From contig NZ_JAPNKC010000001.1 of the NCBI RefSeq assembly GCF_026626705.1, positions 8,760,001 to 8,824,000 of the forward strand: a DNA stretch of 64,000 nucleotides. Reading direction: 5' to 3'. The translations under genes were made by a program, and so were the position numbers. The stretch comes from Pyxidicoccus sp. MSG2. Lineage in GTDB: Bacteria > Myxococcota > Myxococcia > Myxococcales > Myxococcaceae. Below the pieces are notes generated by a model, which saw only the letters and a list, made by a program, of their open reading frames with translations, was not told the DNA's origin and did no database searches. Below, one piece after another: positions 33,772 through 45,200 of the stretch; the first letter of the stretch is position 1; every line of letters starts with the position of its first letter.

Positions 33772-34626
33772 ATGGCCTTTGGCAGAGCGCGAAATCGTCG
33801 TCGTCAGGATACCGCCCAGCAGAAGGAGGCGGTGAAGGGTGCCGTGCGCTCGCACGGCCCCGGCGTCCTGAAGGTGCTCGCGCTGACGCTGGCCACGGGC
33901 CTGCTGGTGTGGGGCGGGGTGGAATCGCGGCACTGGGCGCTGACGTCGCCCCGCTTCGACCTCGCGGCGGTGTCCTTCTCCGGCCTCCAGCGCGCCTCGC
34001 GCGTGGAGTTGCTGCGGCTGGCGGTGCTGACGAAGGGGCAGAACCTGTGGACCCTGGACACGGGCGCCCTGGAGCGCGCCATGTCGCAGCACCCCTGGGT
34101 GAAGACGGTGGAGGTGACGCGGCGCTTCCCCAACCGCGTGTCGGTGGAGGTGACCGAACACGTGCCGGTGGCCCTGGCGGTGCTGGGCGAGTTGTACGTC
34201 CTGGACGAGGACGGTGAGCCCTTCAAGCGGGTGACGCCGGGGGACGGGCTGGATTTGCCGCTCGTCACGGGGTTGGACCGCGAGGGGTACGTGACGGACC
34301 CGACGGTGGCGCGCGAGCGCCTGCGCTCGGCGCTGGAGGTGGCGAGCGCCTATGCGCGGCTGTCAACCGACAAGGCCGAGCGCCTGTCCGAGGTCCGCAT
34401 GGAGGCGCAGAGCGTGGCGCTGGTGACGGCGTCCGGCCAGGAAGTGCGCCTGGGAGAAGGAGATTCCGAGGTCAAGCTGCAGCGGCTGGCCCGGGTCCGG
34501 CGAGAGCTGGGCACGAGGGGGCTTGCAGCGGAGATCATTCACCTGGATAACCGTGCCCGACCCGGTTGGGTGGCGGTGAAGCTTTCGAGCCCTGTCTCCG
34601 AGAGGAACGGGGTCTCGACGCGGTAA
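33772..34626 (+). CDS. ftsQ: FtsQ (DivIB), division protein with POTRA domain
   Basis: A 284-residue bitopic protein. A basic cytoplasmic N-terminus (MAFGRARNRRRQDTAQQ) precedes one membrane helix (about 30-50) and a periplasmic POTRA domain (FDLAAVSFSGLQRASRVELL, HPWVKTVEVTRRFPNRVSVE), followed by the FtsQ beta domain (LYVLDEDGEPFKRV, LPLVTG). FtsQ links the early ring to FtsL/FtsB and FtsWI. The ATG at 33772 is chosen over the frame's earlier start at 33727 because it gives the usual short basic N-terminus. It is followed after 44 bp by ftsA. Confidence 0.94.
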   Translation: MAFGRARNRRRQDTAQQKEAVKGAVRSHGPGVLKVLALTLATGLLVWGGVESRHWALTSPRFDLAAVSFSGLQRASRVELLRLAVLTKGQNLWTLDTGALERAMSQHPWVKTVEVTRRFPNRVSVEVTEHVPVALAVLGELYVLDEDGEPFKRVTPGDGLDLPLVTGLDREGYVTDPTVARERLRSALEVASAYARLSTDKAERLSEVRMEAQSVALVTASGQEVRLGEGDSEVKLQRLARVRRELGTRGLAAEIIHLDNRARPGWVAVKLSSPVSERNGVSTR

Positions 34627-34670
34627 GCGGATGCCCCTTTCACGAGAGTGGGGGGCCTGGGAGGGTTGTC

Positions 34671-35903
34671 ATGGCGAAGCAGAAGTCGGGGGAGATCATC
34701 GTCGGCCTCGACATCGGCACGACGAAGATCTGCGCCATCGTCGGAGAGCTGACCGACAGCGGCATCGACATCATCGGCATCGGTACGCACCCGTCGAAGG
34801 GGTTGCGCAAGGGCGTGGTGGTCAACATCGAGGCCACGGTCTCCTCCATCCGGCGCGCCGTCGAAGAGGCGGAGCTGATGGCGGGGGCTGAAATCTCCCA
34901 CGTCTATACGGGCATCGCCGGCGGCCACATCAAGGGCTTCAACTCCCAGGGCATCGTCGCGGTGAAGGACAAGGAGGTCCGCGAGGCGGACATCGCCCGC
35001 GTCATCGACGCGGCGAAGGCGGTGGCCATCCCCCTGGACCGGGAGGTCATCCACGTCCTGCCGCAGGAGTTCATCATCGACGACCAGGGCGGCATCAAGG
35101 AGCCGCTGGGCATGGCGGGCGTGCGCCTGGAGGCCAAGGTGCACATCGTCACCGGGGCCGTCTCGAGCGCGCAGAACATCGTCAAGTGCGCCAACCGCAC
35201 GGGGCTGAATGTCTCCGACATCGTCCTGCAGCCGCTGGCCAGCGCGGAGGCGGTGCTGGGCGAGGACGAGAAGGAGCTGGGCGTGTGCCTCGTCGACATC
35301 GGCGGCGGCACCACGGACATCGCCATCTTCTCCGGCGGCTCCATCGTCCACACGGCGGTGATTGCGCTGGGCGGCAACAACCTCACCAGCGACATCGCCA
35401 TCGGCCTGCGCACGCCCGCGCACGAGGCCGAGCGCATCAAGCAGAAGTACGGCTGCGCGCTGGCGTCCCTCATCAACAAGGACGACACGATTGAGGTGCC
35501 CAGCGTGGGCGGCCGCCAGCCGCGCGTCCTGGGGCGGCAGATTCTCTGCGAGATTCTGGAGCCGCGCGTGGAGGAGATCTTCCAGCTCGTGCACCGCGAA
35601 ATCCAGAAGTGCGGCTACGAGGACCTGCTGGCCTCGGGCGTGGTGATTACGGGTGGCTCCACGCTGCTGGCCGGCATGCCGGAGCTGGCCGAAGAGGTGC
35701 TCGGGCTGCCGGTGCGCCGCGGCATGCCGCGTGGCATCGGCGGGCTGGTGGACGTGGTGAAGAGCCCCATGTACGCCACGGGCGTGGGCCTGGTCGTCTA
35801 CGGTGCCAAGCACCTGGACCGGCGCATGTTCCGCATCCGCGAGGAGAACGTGTACAAGAAGGTGAAGGGCCGCATGCGCGAGTGGCTCGAGGAAATCTTC
35901 TGA
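34671..35903 (+). CDS. ftsA: FtsA, actin-like membrane tether for FtsZ
   Basis: A 410-residue actin-family ATPase that anchors FtsZ to the membrane and recruits later division proteins. The phosphate-1 loop is VGLDIGTTKICAIVGE, the inserted 1C (SHS2) subdomain follows (ISHVYTGIAGGHIKGFN), then VCLVDIGGGTTDIAIF and VVITGGSTLLAGMPELAEEV. The C-terminus KVKGRMREWLEEIF is the conserved amphipathic membrane-targeting helix. ATG 34671 is preceded by GGGAGGG. Normally ftsZ follows directly, but here a strong hairpin and a 10-kb gene intervene. Confidence 0.97.
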   Translation: MAKQKSGEIIVGLDIGTTKICAIVGELTDSGIDIIGIGTHPSKGLRKGVVVNIEATVSSIRRAVEEAELMAGAEISHVYTGIAGGHIKGFNSQGIVAVKDKEVREADIARVIDAAKAVAIPLDREVIHVLPQEFIIDDQGGIKEPLGMAGVRLEAKVHIVTGAVSSAQNIVKCANRTGLNVSDIVLQPLASAEAVLGEDEKELGVCLVDIGGGTTDIAIFSGGSIVHTAVIALGGNNLTSDIAIGLRTPAHEAERIKQKYGCALASLINKDDTIEVPSVGGRQPRVLGRQILCEILEPRVEEIFQLVHREIQKCGYEDLLASGVVITGGSTLLAGMPELAEEVLGLPVRRGMPRGIGGLVDVVKSPMYATGVGLVVYGAKHLDRRMFRIREENVYKKVKGRMREWLEEIF

Positions 35904-36263
35904 CGGGCTGAGTCAACCCGCCCGCCGCATGCGAAGGGGCTCTCCGGAAGGGGGGCCCCTTTTGCATTCTGGCCAGGTGCGTCATGCCCAGATCGCGTCG
36001 GACGTGGACGCGTCAGGAGTCCCTTCCGCGTCCGGTGCTGACGCGTCAGGAGCGGCTTCGGGCGCGTCCGGTTGGGACGCAAAGCTGTCTGGTTTCCAGA
36101 ATCCGGATCCGTGATTCGGATTGCCCTCTGGGAGGGGAGGGTGCTGGGTCCCAGAAGCCCTTGGAACTGCGGGGGTTGGGAACTGGACGAGGGATGGCTT
36201 CGGGATTGCTATGTGCGGCCATTGCCGCCGGGACCCCATCCCACCTCGCGCGGCCCCGCCCAC
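35904..36263. other. 360-bp gap between ftsA and the giant surface-protein gene
   Basis: It contains the ftsA terminator (35934-35963) and, further on, an exact 13-bp direct repeat GACGCGTCAGGAG at 36007 and 36040 with a partly repeated CGCGTCCGGT between and after, giving a 33-36-bp period. Short frames in both directions have low-complexity Asp/Ala/Ser/Pro content without ribosome-binding sites, so no gene is called. The promoter of the giant gene should lie here, but I see no convincing -35/-10 pair. Confidence 0.55.
35934..35963 (+). terminator. Rho-independent-like terminator after ftsA
   Basis: Arms AAGGGGC (35934-35940) and GCCCCTT (35955-35961) with a 14-base loop, followed by TT within a TTTT run. 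It lies 30 bp past the ftsA stop. It should end the mraZ-ftsA transcript before the giant gene. Confidence 0.75.
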
Positions 36264-39200
36264 ATGAACGACAACACCCCCACCTACACTCCGCTGGCGC
36301 TGGCGCGACGCATCCGTGCTCGCCTGCCTGCCGCTGGCCTTCTGGCGCTGCTGTGCGCCGTGCTGGTGGCTCCCGCCGCCCAGGCCGAGCTCGACACCTT
36401 CCAGTTGGGCAATGGCCACAATGGCGCACTGACGGTCAACGCCGCCAACACCGTCGTCAACACCTATACGCGGGTGACGGCGGCGGTTCCGGTGAACCAG
36501 AGCTTCGTCACCGTGACCTCCTCGACGGGTTTCGCGAACGGCGACCTGGTCCTGGTGTACCAGGGCACGGGCTACACCGGGACGGTGACGTCGGGGGGCC
36601 AGACGGCCCTCGACCTGACGGGGAACACGGTGGGCCGGTGGCAGTTCGGGCGGGTGCAGTCTCTCACCGCCACCCGGCTCACCTTCAGCCAGCCGCTCAC
36701 GGTGAGCTTCGCGGCCAACGTGACGCAGGCCATCCGGGTGCCCGAGTACACCACCGTGACGGTCAACGCCGCGGGCAGCATCGTCGCCCAGGCCTGGGAT
36801 GGCATTACGGGTGGCGTGGTCATCTTCCTGGCGACGGGTGCGGTGAGCAACGCGGGCGCCATCTCCGCGAGCGGACTGGGATTCCGCGGCGGCCAGTTCC
36901 TCAACGGCAACGGTGACAACTGCACCGGCATCGACCAGGCGTACCCGGGAGGCACGACGAAGGGTGAGGGCATCGTTCCGGCGCGCTACTCCCTTGCGAT
37001 TCCTCCAGCGGGGGGCACGACGGGGTACGGCAACATCTTCAACGGTGGTGGCGGCGGCATCTGCCACAACTCGGGTGGTGGCGGTGGCAGCAGCCATGGC
37101 ACGGGTGGCAAGGGCGGCCGCACGTGGAGCGGCGACACGGTTCCCTCGCGTGACGTCGGTGGTCGCGGCGGCGCGCAGATGCTCTTCACCCCGCAGGACC
37201 ACCTGCTCTTCGGCGGTGGTGGCGGCGCGGGCCACAGCAATGACGACCTGGGTGGCGGTGGCAGCGCCGGTGGCGGCATCGTGTTCATCCGCGCGGCGTC
37301 GCTGACGGGAGCCGGAACGATTTCGGCGAACGGCGTGGCGGGTGTGAACGCGACGGATCCGGGCAACGACGCGGCGGGCGGCGGCGGCGCGGGCGGTACG
37401 CTGTACCTGCGCTTCACGGGGAACTTCACGTGCAACGCCAATCAGGTGACGGCGCGCGGTGGCGCTGGTGGCAGCACCGCGTTCGACCAGCACGGCACGG
37501 GTGGTGGTGGCGGTGGTGGCCGCGGCCTGATTCAGGGTGGCACGGTGGGCTGCACGCCCGCGGTCACCGGTGGTGCGGCGGGTACGCAGCCGACGGCCGG
37601 CGCTCCCGACGGTCTGACCTACGGCGCCATTGCCGGCAGTGTCGGCCTCGTCACCACCCTGTCGGGTGCCTTCCCGGCTCCGGCCGCACCAGTGGTCACG
37701 TTGCCAGCCAACGGCTCCACCACCGGCGTCCGCCCGCCCATGGGCGGCACGGCCCCGGCGAACTCGACGGTGATCATCTACGTCGACGGCGTGGAGTACG
37801 CCCGCGTGACGGCGGATGCCGCTGGCAACTTCACGTACACCCCGACGGCCGACCTCGCGGCTGGTGCGCACACCATCAGCGCCGTGGCCGAGGTGCAGGG
37901 CGTTGCCAGTGCGCGCAGCAACACCAACACCTTCACGGTGGCGTCGGACACCACGCCGCCAGATACGACGATTGTCAGCGGCCCGGCCCTGGTGACGAAC
38001 GCCACCACGGCCACGTTCGACTTCTCCGCGAACGAGACCCCGGTGACGTACGAGTGCTCGCTGGACGGCGCGGCCTTCGCGGCCTGCACCGACCCGGTGA
38101 CCTTCACGGGCCTGGCGCAGGGCAACCACACCCTGTCGGTGCGTGCGCGTGATGCGGCCGGCAACGTGGACCCGACTCCGGCCACCTACGCGTGGACCGT
38201 CGACACCACGCCTCCGGATACCACCATCGTGAGCGGCCCGGCGGCGGTGACGAGCTCCACCAGCGCCACGTTCGACTTCAGCTCGCCCGACAGCCCGGTG
38301 ACGTACGAGTGCTCGCTGGATGGCGCGGCCTATGCGGCCTGCACCGACCCGGTGACCTTCACGGGACTCGCGCAGGGCAACCACACGCTGTCTGTCCGCG
38401 CGCGTGACGCCGCCGGCAACGTGGACCCGACGCCGGCCACCTACGCGTGGACGGTAGACACCACTGCTCCAGACACGACGATTGTCTCCGGCCCGCCCGC
38501 GCTGACGAACAGCAACAGCGCGACGTTCGACTTCAGCTCGAACGAGAGCCCGGTGACGTACCAGTGCTCGCTGGACGGCGCGGCCTTCGTGGCCTGCACC
38601 GACCCGCGTACGTTCACGGGCCTGGCGGACGGCAACCACACGCTGGCGGTCCGCGCGGTGGATGCCGCGGGCAACATCGACGGCAGCCCGGCGACCCACG
38701 CCTGGACGGTGGACACCTCCCCGCCGGACACCACCATCGTGAGTGGTCCGGCGTCGGTGACGAACAGCAACAGCGCCACGTTCGACTTCAGCTCTCCCGA
38801 CGCGGCCGCCACCTTCGAGTGCTCGCTGGACGGCGCGGCCTTCGTGGCCTGCTCCGACCCGCGCACCTTCACCGGCCTGGCGGACGGCAACCACACGCTG
38901 TCGGTCCGCGCGCGTGACACCGCGGGCAACGTGGACCCGACGCCCGCCACCTACGCGTGGACCGTGGACACCGCCCCTCCGGACACCACCATCGTGAGTG
39001 GCCCCTCGGGGCTGACGGCTTCCACGTCGGCCACCTTCGACTTCAGCTCTCCTGACAGCCCCGTCACCTACGAGTGCTCGCTGGACGGCGCGGCCTTCGC
39101 GGCCTGCACGGACCCGGTGACGTTCACGGGCCTGGCCCAGGGCGGCCACACGCTGTCGGTGCGCGCCCGTGATGCGGCTGGCAACGTGGACCCCACGCCC

Positions 39201-42200
39201 GCCACCCGCGCGTGGACGGTCGACACGGTGGCTCCGGACACCACGTTCACCAGCACGCCGCCCCTGATTACGAACTCGGCGGTGGCCAACTTCGACTTCA
39301 ACTCCAACGAGAGCCCCGTCACCTACGAGTGCCGTCTGGACGGCGCGGTGCTGTTCACCGCGTGCGCGGACCCGCAGACCTTCCCGGGCCTGTCGAACGG
39401 CAGCCACACGCTCGAGGTTCGCGCGGTGGACAGCGCCGGCAACGTGGACACGACGCCGGCTACGTATACGTGGACCGTCGACACCACGCCTCCGGATACC
39501 ACCATCGTGAGCGGCCCGGCGGCGGTGACGAACTCCACCAGCGCCACGTTCGACTTCAACTCTCCCGACAGCCCGGTGACGTACCAGTGCTCGCTGGACG
39601 GCGGGGCCTTCACGAGCTGCACGGACCCGGTGACCTTCACGGGCCTGGCCAACGGCAACCACACGCTGTCGGTGCGCGCGGTGGATGCGGCCGGCAACGT
39701 GGACCCGACTCCGGCCACCCACGCCTGGATGGTGGACACCACCCCTCCGGACACCTCCATCGTGAGCGGCCCGGCGGCGGTGACGAACTCCACCAGCGCC
39801 ACGTTCGACTTCAGCTCGCCCGACAGCCCGGTGACGTACGAGTGCTCGCTGGATGGCGCGGCGTATGCGGCCTGCACCGACCCGGTGACCTTCACGGGAC
39901 TTGCGCAGGGCAACCACACCCTGTCGGTGCGCGCCCGTGATGCGGCTGGCAACGTGGACCCGACTCCGGCGACGTACGCCTGGACGGTGGACACCAGCGC
40001 TCCGGACACGACGATTGTGTCCGGCCCGCCCGCGCTGACGAACAGCAACAGCGCGACGTTCGACTTCAGCTCGAACGAGAGCCCGGTGACGTACCAGTGC
40101 TCGCTGGACGGCGCGGCCTTCGTGGCGTGCAGCGACCCGCGCACGTACACGGGCCTTGCGGACGGCAACCACACGCTGGCGGTGCGCGCGGTGGATGCGG
40201 CCGGCAACGTGGACGGCAGCCCCGCGACCCACGCCTGGACGGTGGACACCACGCCGCCGAACACGGTGATTGACTCGGGCCCGGCGGCGCAGACGAACGC
40301 GACGACGGCCACGTTCAACTTCAGCTCGCCCGACAGCCCGGTGACGTACCAGTGCTCGCTGGACGGCGCGGCCTTCACGGCCTGCACCGACCCGGTGACC
40401 TTCACGGGCCTGGCGGAAGGTGGCCACACGCTGGCGGTGCGCGCGGTGGATGCGGCCGGCAACGTGGACCCCACGCCCGCGACCTACAGCTGGACGGTGG
40501 ACCGCACCGCCCCCGGCATCCCGGTGGTGACGGCTCCGGCCGACGGCACGACGGTGCCGACGCAGCAGCCGACGTTCGCCGGCACGGCGGACCCGGGCAC
40601 GACGGTGACGGTGATTGTGGACGGCGTGGTGCTGGGCACCGCGCCGGTGGACGGCCTGGGCAACTGGACGTTCCCCTGCCCGGTGGTGCTGGACCAGGGT
40701 CCGCACACGGTGGTCGCCACGTCCACGGACGCGGCGGGCAACGTCAGCGGGCCGAGCGCTCCCAACACCTTCATCGTGGACACGGTGCGGCCGGCGGCTC
40801 CGGAAATCGACCGTCCCGCCGATGGGGCGACGGTGGCCACGCGCCGCCCGACGTACGAGGGCACGGCCGAGCCGGGCGCCGATGTGACGGTGATTGTGGA
40901 CGGCGTGGTGCTGGGCACCGTGAGGGCCGACGTGAATGGGAACTGGAGCATCGTGGAGGACGGGGACCTGTCCGACGGCTCGCACACGGTGGAGGCCACG
41001 GCGACGGACGCCGCTGGCAACATCAGCGAGGCGACGGCGCATGACTTCCTCGTCGACACCTCGGCTCCGGACACCCTCATCGTCTCCGGTCCGAACCTGC
41101 GCACCAACTCGACGACGGCCACCTTCGACTTCGACCAGATCAACGGCGGCGTGCGGTACGAGTGCAGCCTGGACGGCGCGGCCTTCGTGGCCTGCACGGA
41201 CCCGGTGACCTTCACGGGCCTGGCGGCGGGCAACCACACGCTGGCGGTGCGTACGGTCAATGCGATTGGCACGGCGGACCCGGAGCCGGCCACCTACGCG
41301 TGGACGGTGGACCTGACGGCGCCGACGCTGCCGACCATCGACTCGCCGGCCGATGGCGACACGGTGGGCACCGCGACGCCCACCATCACCGGCACCGGTG
41401 AGCCGGGCAGCAGCATCTTCCTGGACCTGGATGGCGCCACCTACGGCCCCATCCCGGTGGATGGCTCGGGCAACTGGACCTTCACGGTTCCGGTGCCGCT
41501 GGCCGAGGGTCCGTACACGGTGTCCGCCACCAGCGTGGACGCTGCCGGCAACTCCGCCGGCCCGGTGACGAGCACCTTCATCGTCGACCTGGCGGCCCCG
41601 GACACGATCATCGTCTCTGGCCCGCCGGCCCTCACCCGCGAGACGTCCGCCACCTTCGACTTCGACCAGACGGGCGGTGGAGTCTCCTACCAGTGCAGCC
41701 TCGACGGCGCTTCCTACGTGCCGTGCACGGACCCGGTGACCTTCACGAGCCTCGCGGACGGCGAGCACGTGCTGCTGGTGCGCGCGGTGGACGCGGTGGG
41801 CAACGTGGACCTCACTCCGGCCGAGCACCGCTGGACGGTGGACACCACGGAGCCCGACACGCTCATCGACTCCGGTCCCGCCGACCCGACGAACGCGACG
41901 TCGGCGACCTTCGAGTTCTCGGCCTCCGAGCCGGGCTCCACCTACGAGTGCAGCGTGGACGGCGCCGCCTACGTGCCGTGCACGGACCCGGTGACGTTCA
42001 ACGGCTTCGCGGAGGGTGGGCACACGCTGCAGGTTCGCGCGGTGGACGCGGCGGGCAACGTGGACCCGACGCCCGCCGAGTACACCTGGACGGTGGACCT
42101 CACGGCCCCGGTCGTTCCGGTCATCGTCACGCCGGCCAACGGCGCGGTGCTGCCTGACGGCAACGTCACCATCACCGGCACGGCGGTGGGCGCCACGTCG

Positions 42201-45200
42201 GTGACGCTGACGCTGGACGGGACGACCTACGGCCCCATCCCGGTGGATGGCTCGGGCAACTGGACCTTCTCGCCTCCGGTGACGCTGGCGGACGGCCCGT
42301 ACACCGTCTCGGTGGTGGCGGTGGACGACGTGGGCAACACGAGCGGCCCGGCGACCTCCACCTTCACGGTGGACCACACGGCGCCGGACACGGCCATCGA
42401 CAGCGGCCCCGCGGCGCTGACGCGCGAGACGACGGCGAACTTCGTCTTCTCCTCCAACGAGTCCCCGGTGACGTTCGAGTGCAGCCTGGACGGCGCGGCC
42501 TTCACGGCGTGCCCGGCCCAGACGAGCTTCGGCCCGCTGGCCGACGGCGAGCACACCCTGGCGGTGCGCGCGGTGGACACGGCTGGCAACGTGGATACGA
42601 CGCCGGCCACGCACACGTGGACGGTGGACACGGTGGCGCCGGTGGTGACGCTCACCACGCCCGCCGATGGCGCGGTCGTCCCGACGCCGCAGGTGACGTA
42701 CTCGGGCACCACGGAGCCGGGCGCCACGGTGTCGGTGGTGGTGGACGGCGTGGAGGTGGGGCCGGTGACGGCGGACGCCTCGGGCAACTGGACGCTGCCG
42801 GTGGGCACGGGGCTGGCCGAAGGGCCTCACACCGTCACCGTCACGGCCACGGACCCGGCGGGCAACACCAGCCCGCCCGTGACGCACGACTTCACGGTGG
42901 ACGCGCTGCCGCCGAACACGAGCTTCACCGTCACGCCGCCCGCGCTCACCAACAGCACCACGGCCAACTTCGAGTTCACCTCGGATGAGTCGCCGGTGAC
43001 GTTCGAGTGCAGCCTGGATGGCGCGGCCTTCGCGCCCTGCACCACGCCGCTCGAGCTGAACGGCCTGGCGGAGGGTGAGCACACCCTGGCGGTGCGCGCG
43101 CGGGACACGGACGGCAACGTGGACCCGACGCCGGCCACGCACACGTGGACCGTGGACCGCACCGCTCCGGACACCCTCATCGTGAGCGGCCCGCCGCTGG
43201 CGGACGCGCCGAGCACGGCCACCTTCGACCTCGACCAGACGGGCGGCGGTGTGTCGTATGAGTGCAGCCTGGACGGGGCGGCCTTCGCGCCGTGCCCGGA
43301 CCCGGTGACCTTCACCAGCCTGGCCTCGGGCCCGCACACCCTGGCGGTGCGCGCGGTGGACGGGGCGGGCAACGTGGACGCGACACCGGCCACGTACAAC
43401 TGGTCGGTCAGCGTCGACACGGACGGCGACGGCCTCACGGACGCCGAGGAAGTCACGCTCGGCACGGACCCGAACAACCCGGACACGGACGGCGACGGCC
43501 TGACGGACGGCATCGAGGTCAACGTCGGCGACACGGATCCGCTCGACGACGACTCGGATGACGACGGCGTGATGGACGGCACGGAGGACGCCGACCACGA
43601 CGGCATCGTGGACGCGAACGAGACCGACCCGAACGAGGCGGACACGGACGGCGACGGCCTGACGGACGGCCTGGAGCTGGGCCTGACGGAGCCCGAGGGC
43701 GACGACACCGACCCGGCGCACTTCACGCCGGACGCGGACCCGACCACCACGACGAACCCGCTCAACGTCGACACCGACGGTGGCAGCGTGCGCGACGGGG
43801 TGGAGGACGCCAACCACAACGGCCGCGTGGACGCGGGCGAGACGAATCCGCTCGTGGCCGCCGACGACACCGACTCGGACGGTGACGGCGTGGACGACGC
43901 CACCGAAATCGAGCTGGGCACCGACCCGCACGACGCGGACACGGACGACGACGGCGTGCAGGACGGCGCCGACGGCCTCACCGACACGGATGGCGACGGC
44001 ACCATCGACGCCCTCGACCCGGACAGCGACAACGACGGCCTGCTCGACGGCACGGAGCGGGGCGTGACGCTGGAGAACGCGCCGGTGGGCACCAACACCA
44101 GCTCGCCCAACTTCGTCCCGGACGCGGACCCGAGCACCACCACCGACCCGAAGAAGGCCGACACGGATGGTGACGGGCTGACCGATGGGGCGGAGGACGC
44201 GGACTCCAACGGCGCCGTGAGCTCCACCGAGACCGACCCGAACAAGGCGGACACGGATGGCGACAGCCTGAACGACGGCCTCGAGGTGATGGGCCGCAAC
44301 TCGACGGACCCGCTCAACCCCGACACGGATGGTGACGGGCTGAACGACGGTCGCGAGGACGCGAACCTCAACGGCAGCTTCGACAATGGCGAGACGGACC
44401 CGAGGAACCGGGACACGGACCAGGGCGGTGCCAGCGACGGGGACGAGGTCAACGCCGGTGGCAACCCGCTGGACGGCAACGACGACTTCGTGGTCGTGGG
44501 CCGTGGCTGCAGCACGGGCGGGGCGGGCACCTTCGCTCCGCTGGCGCTGCTCCTCCTCGCGCTGCCCATGCTGGGCCGCCTGCGCCGCTCGGGCCGGCGT
44601 CCCTCGCGGGCGCTGGTGGCCGGTGCCGCCGGGGGCCTTGCCCTCACCGGGGCGCTGGTGGCCCCGACGGCCCAGGCGCAGGTGACGGCGCCCACGGCGT
44701 CGCAGGCCATCGACGTGCAGCAGTACAAGCCGGGCCCGGGCGCCGGGGACATCCTCGGCGTGCACAGCGCCCGCGTGCAGAGCCACCTCAACTGGAACGT
44801 GGGCCTGTCCCTCAACTACGCGGACAAGCCGCTCAACTTCCTCGACCCGCGGCAGGACCGGTTCATCACCGCGCTGGTGCGCAGCCAGGTGGGGTTGGAC
44901 CTGATGGGCGCGGTGGGTCTGTTCGACCGCTTCGAGGTGGGCGTGGTGCTGCCGGTGACGCTGCAGGACTCGGAGCCGGCGCCGCAGGTGGACCCGAGCT
45001 TCTCGCAGGGCGTGGGCTCGGGCGGCATTGGCGACCTGCGCGTGGTGCCCAAGGCGCGGCTGGTGGACGGTGAGTCCTTCGGCCTCGCGCTGGCGGTGCC
45101 GGTGGTGCTGCCCACGGGCGGCGGCTCGGACTTCCTCGGTGGCTCGGGCGTCGGCATCCAGCCGCGCCTGGTGGCCGAGTACGGACAGCGGCTGCGCCTC

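Noticed and set aside
35929-36114. Small frames (both strands) after ftsA with Asp/Ala/Ser/Pro repeats
   Set aside because: They arise from short direct repeats in the gap, and they cross the ftsA terminator or lack a start site.
37947-40499. CRISPR-like regular repeat array
   Set aside because: The units are 255 bp, fully coding, without spacers, and encode Ig-like modules.
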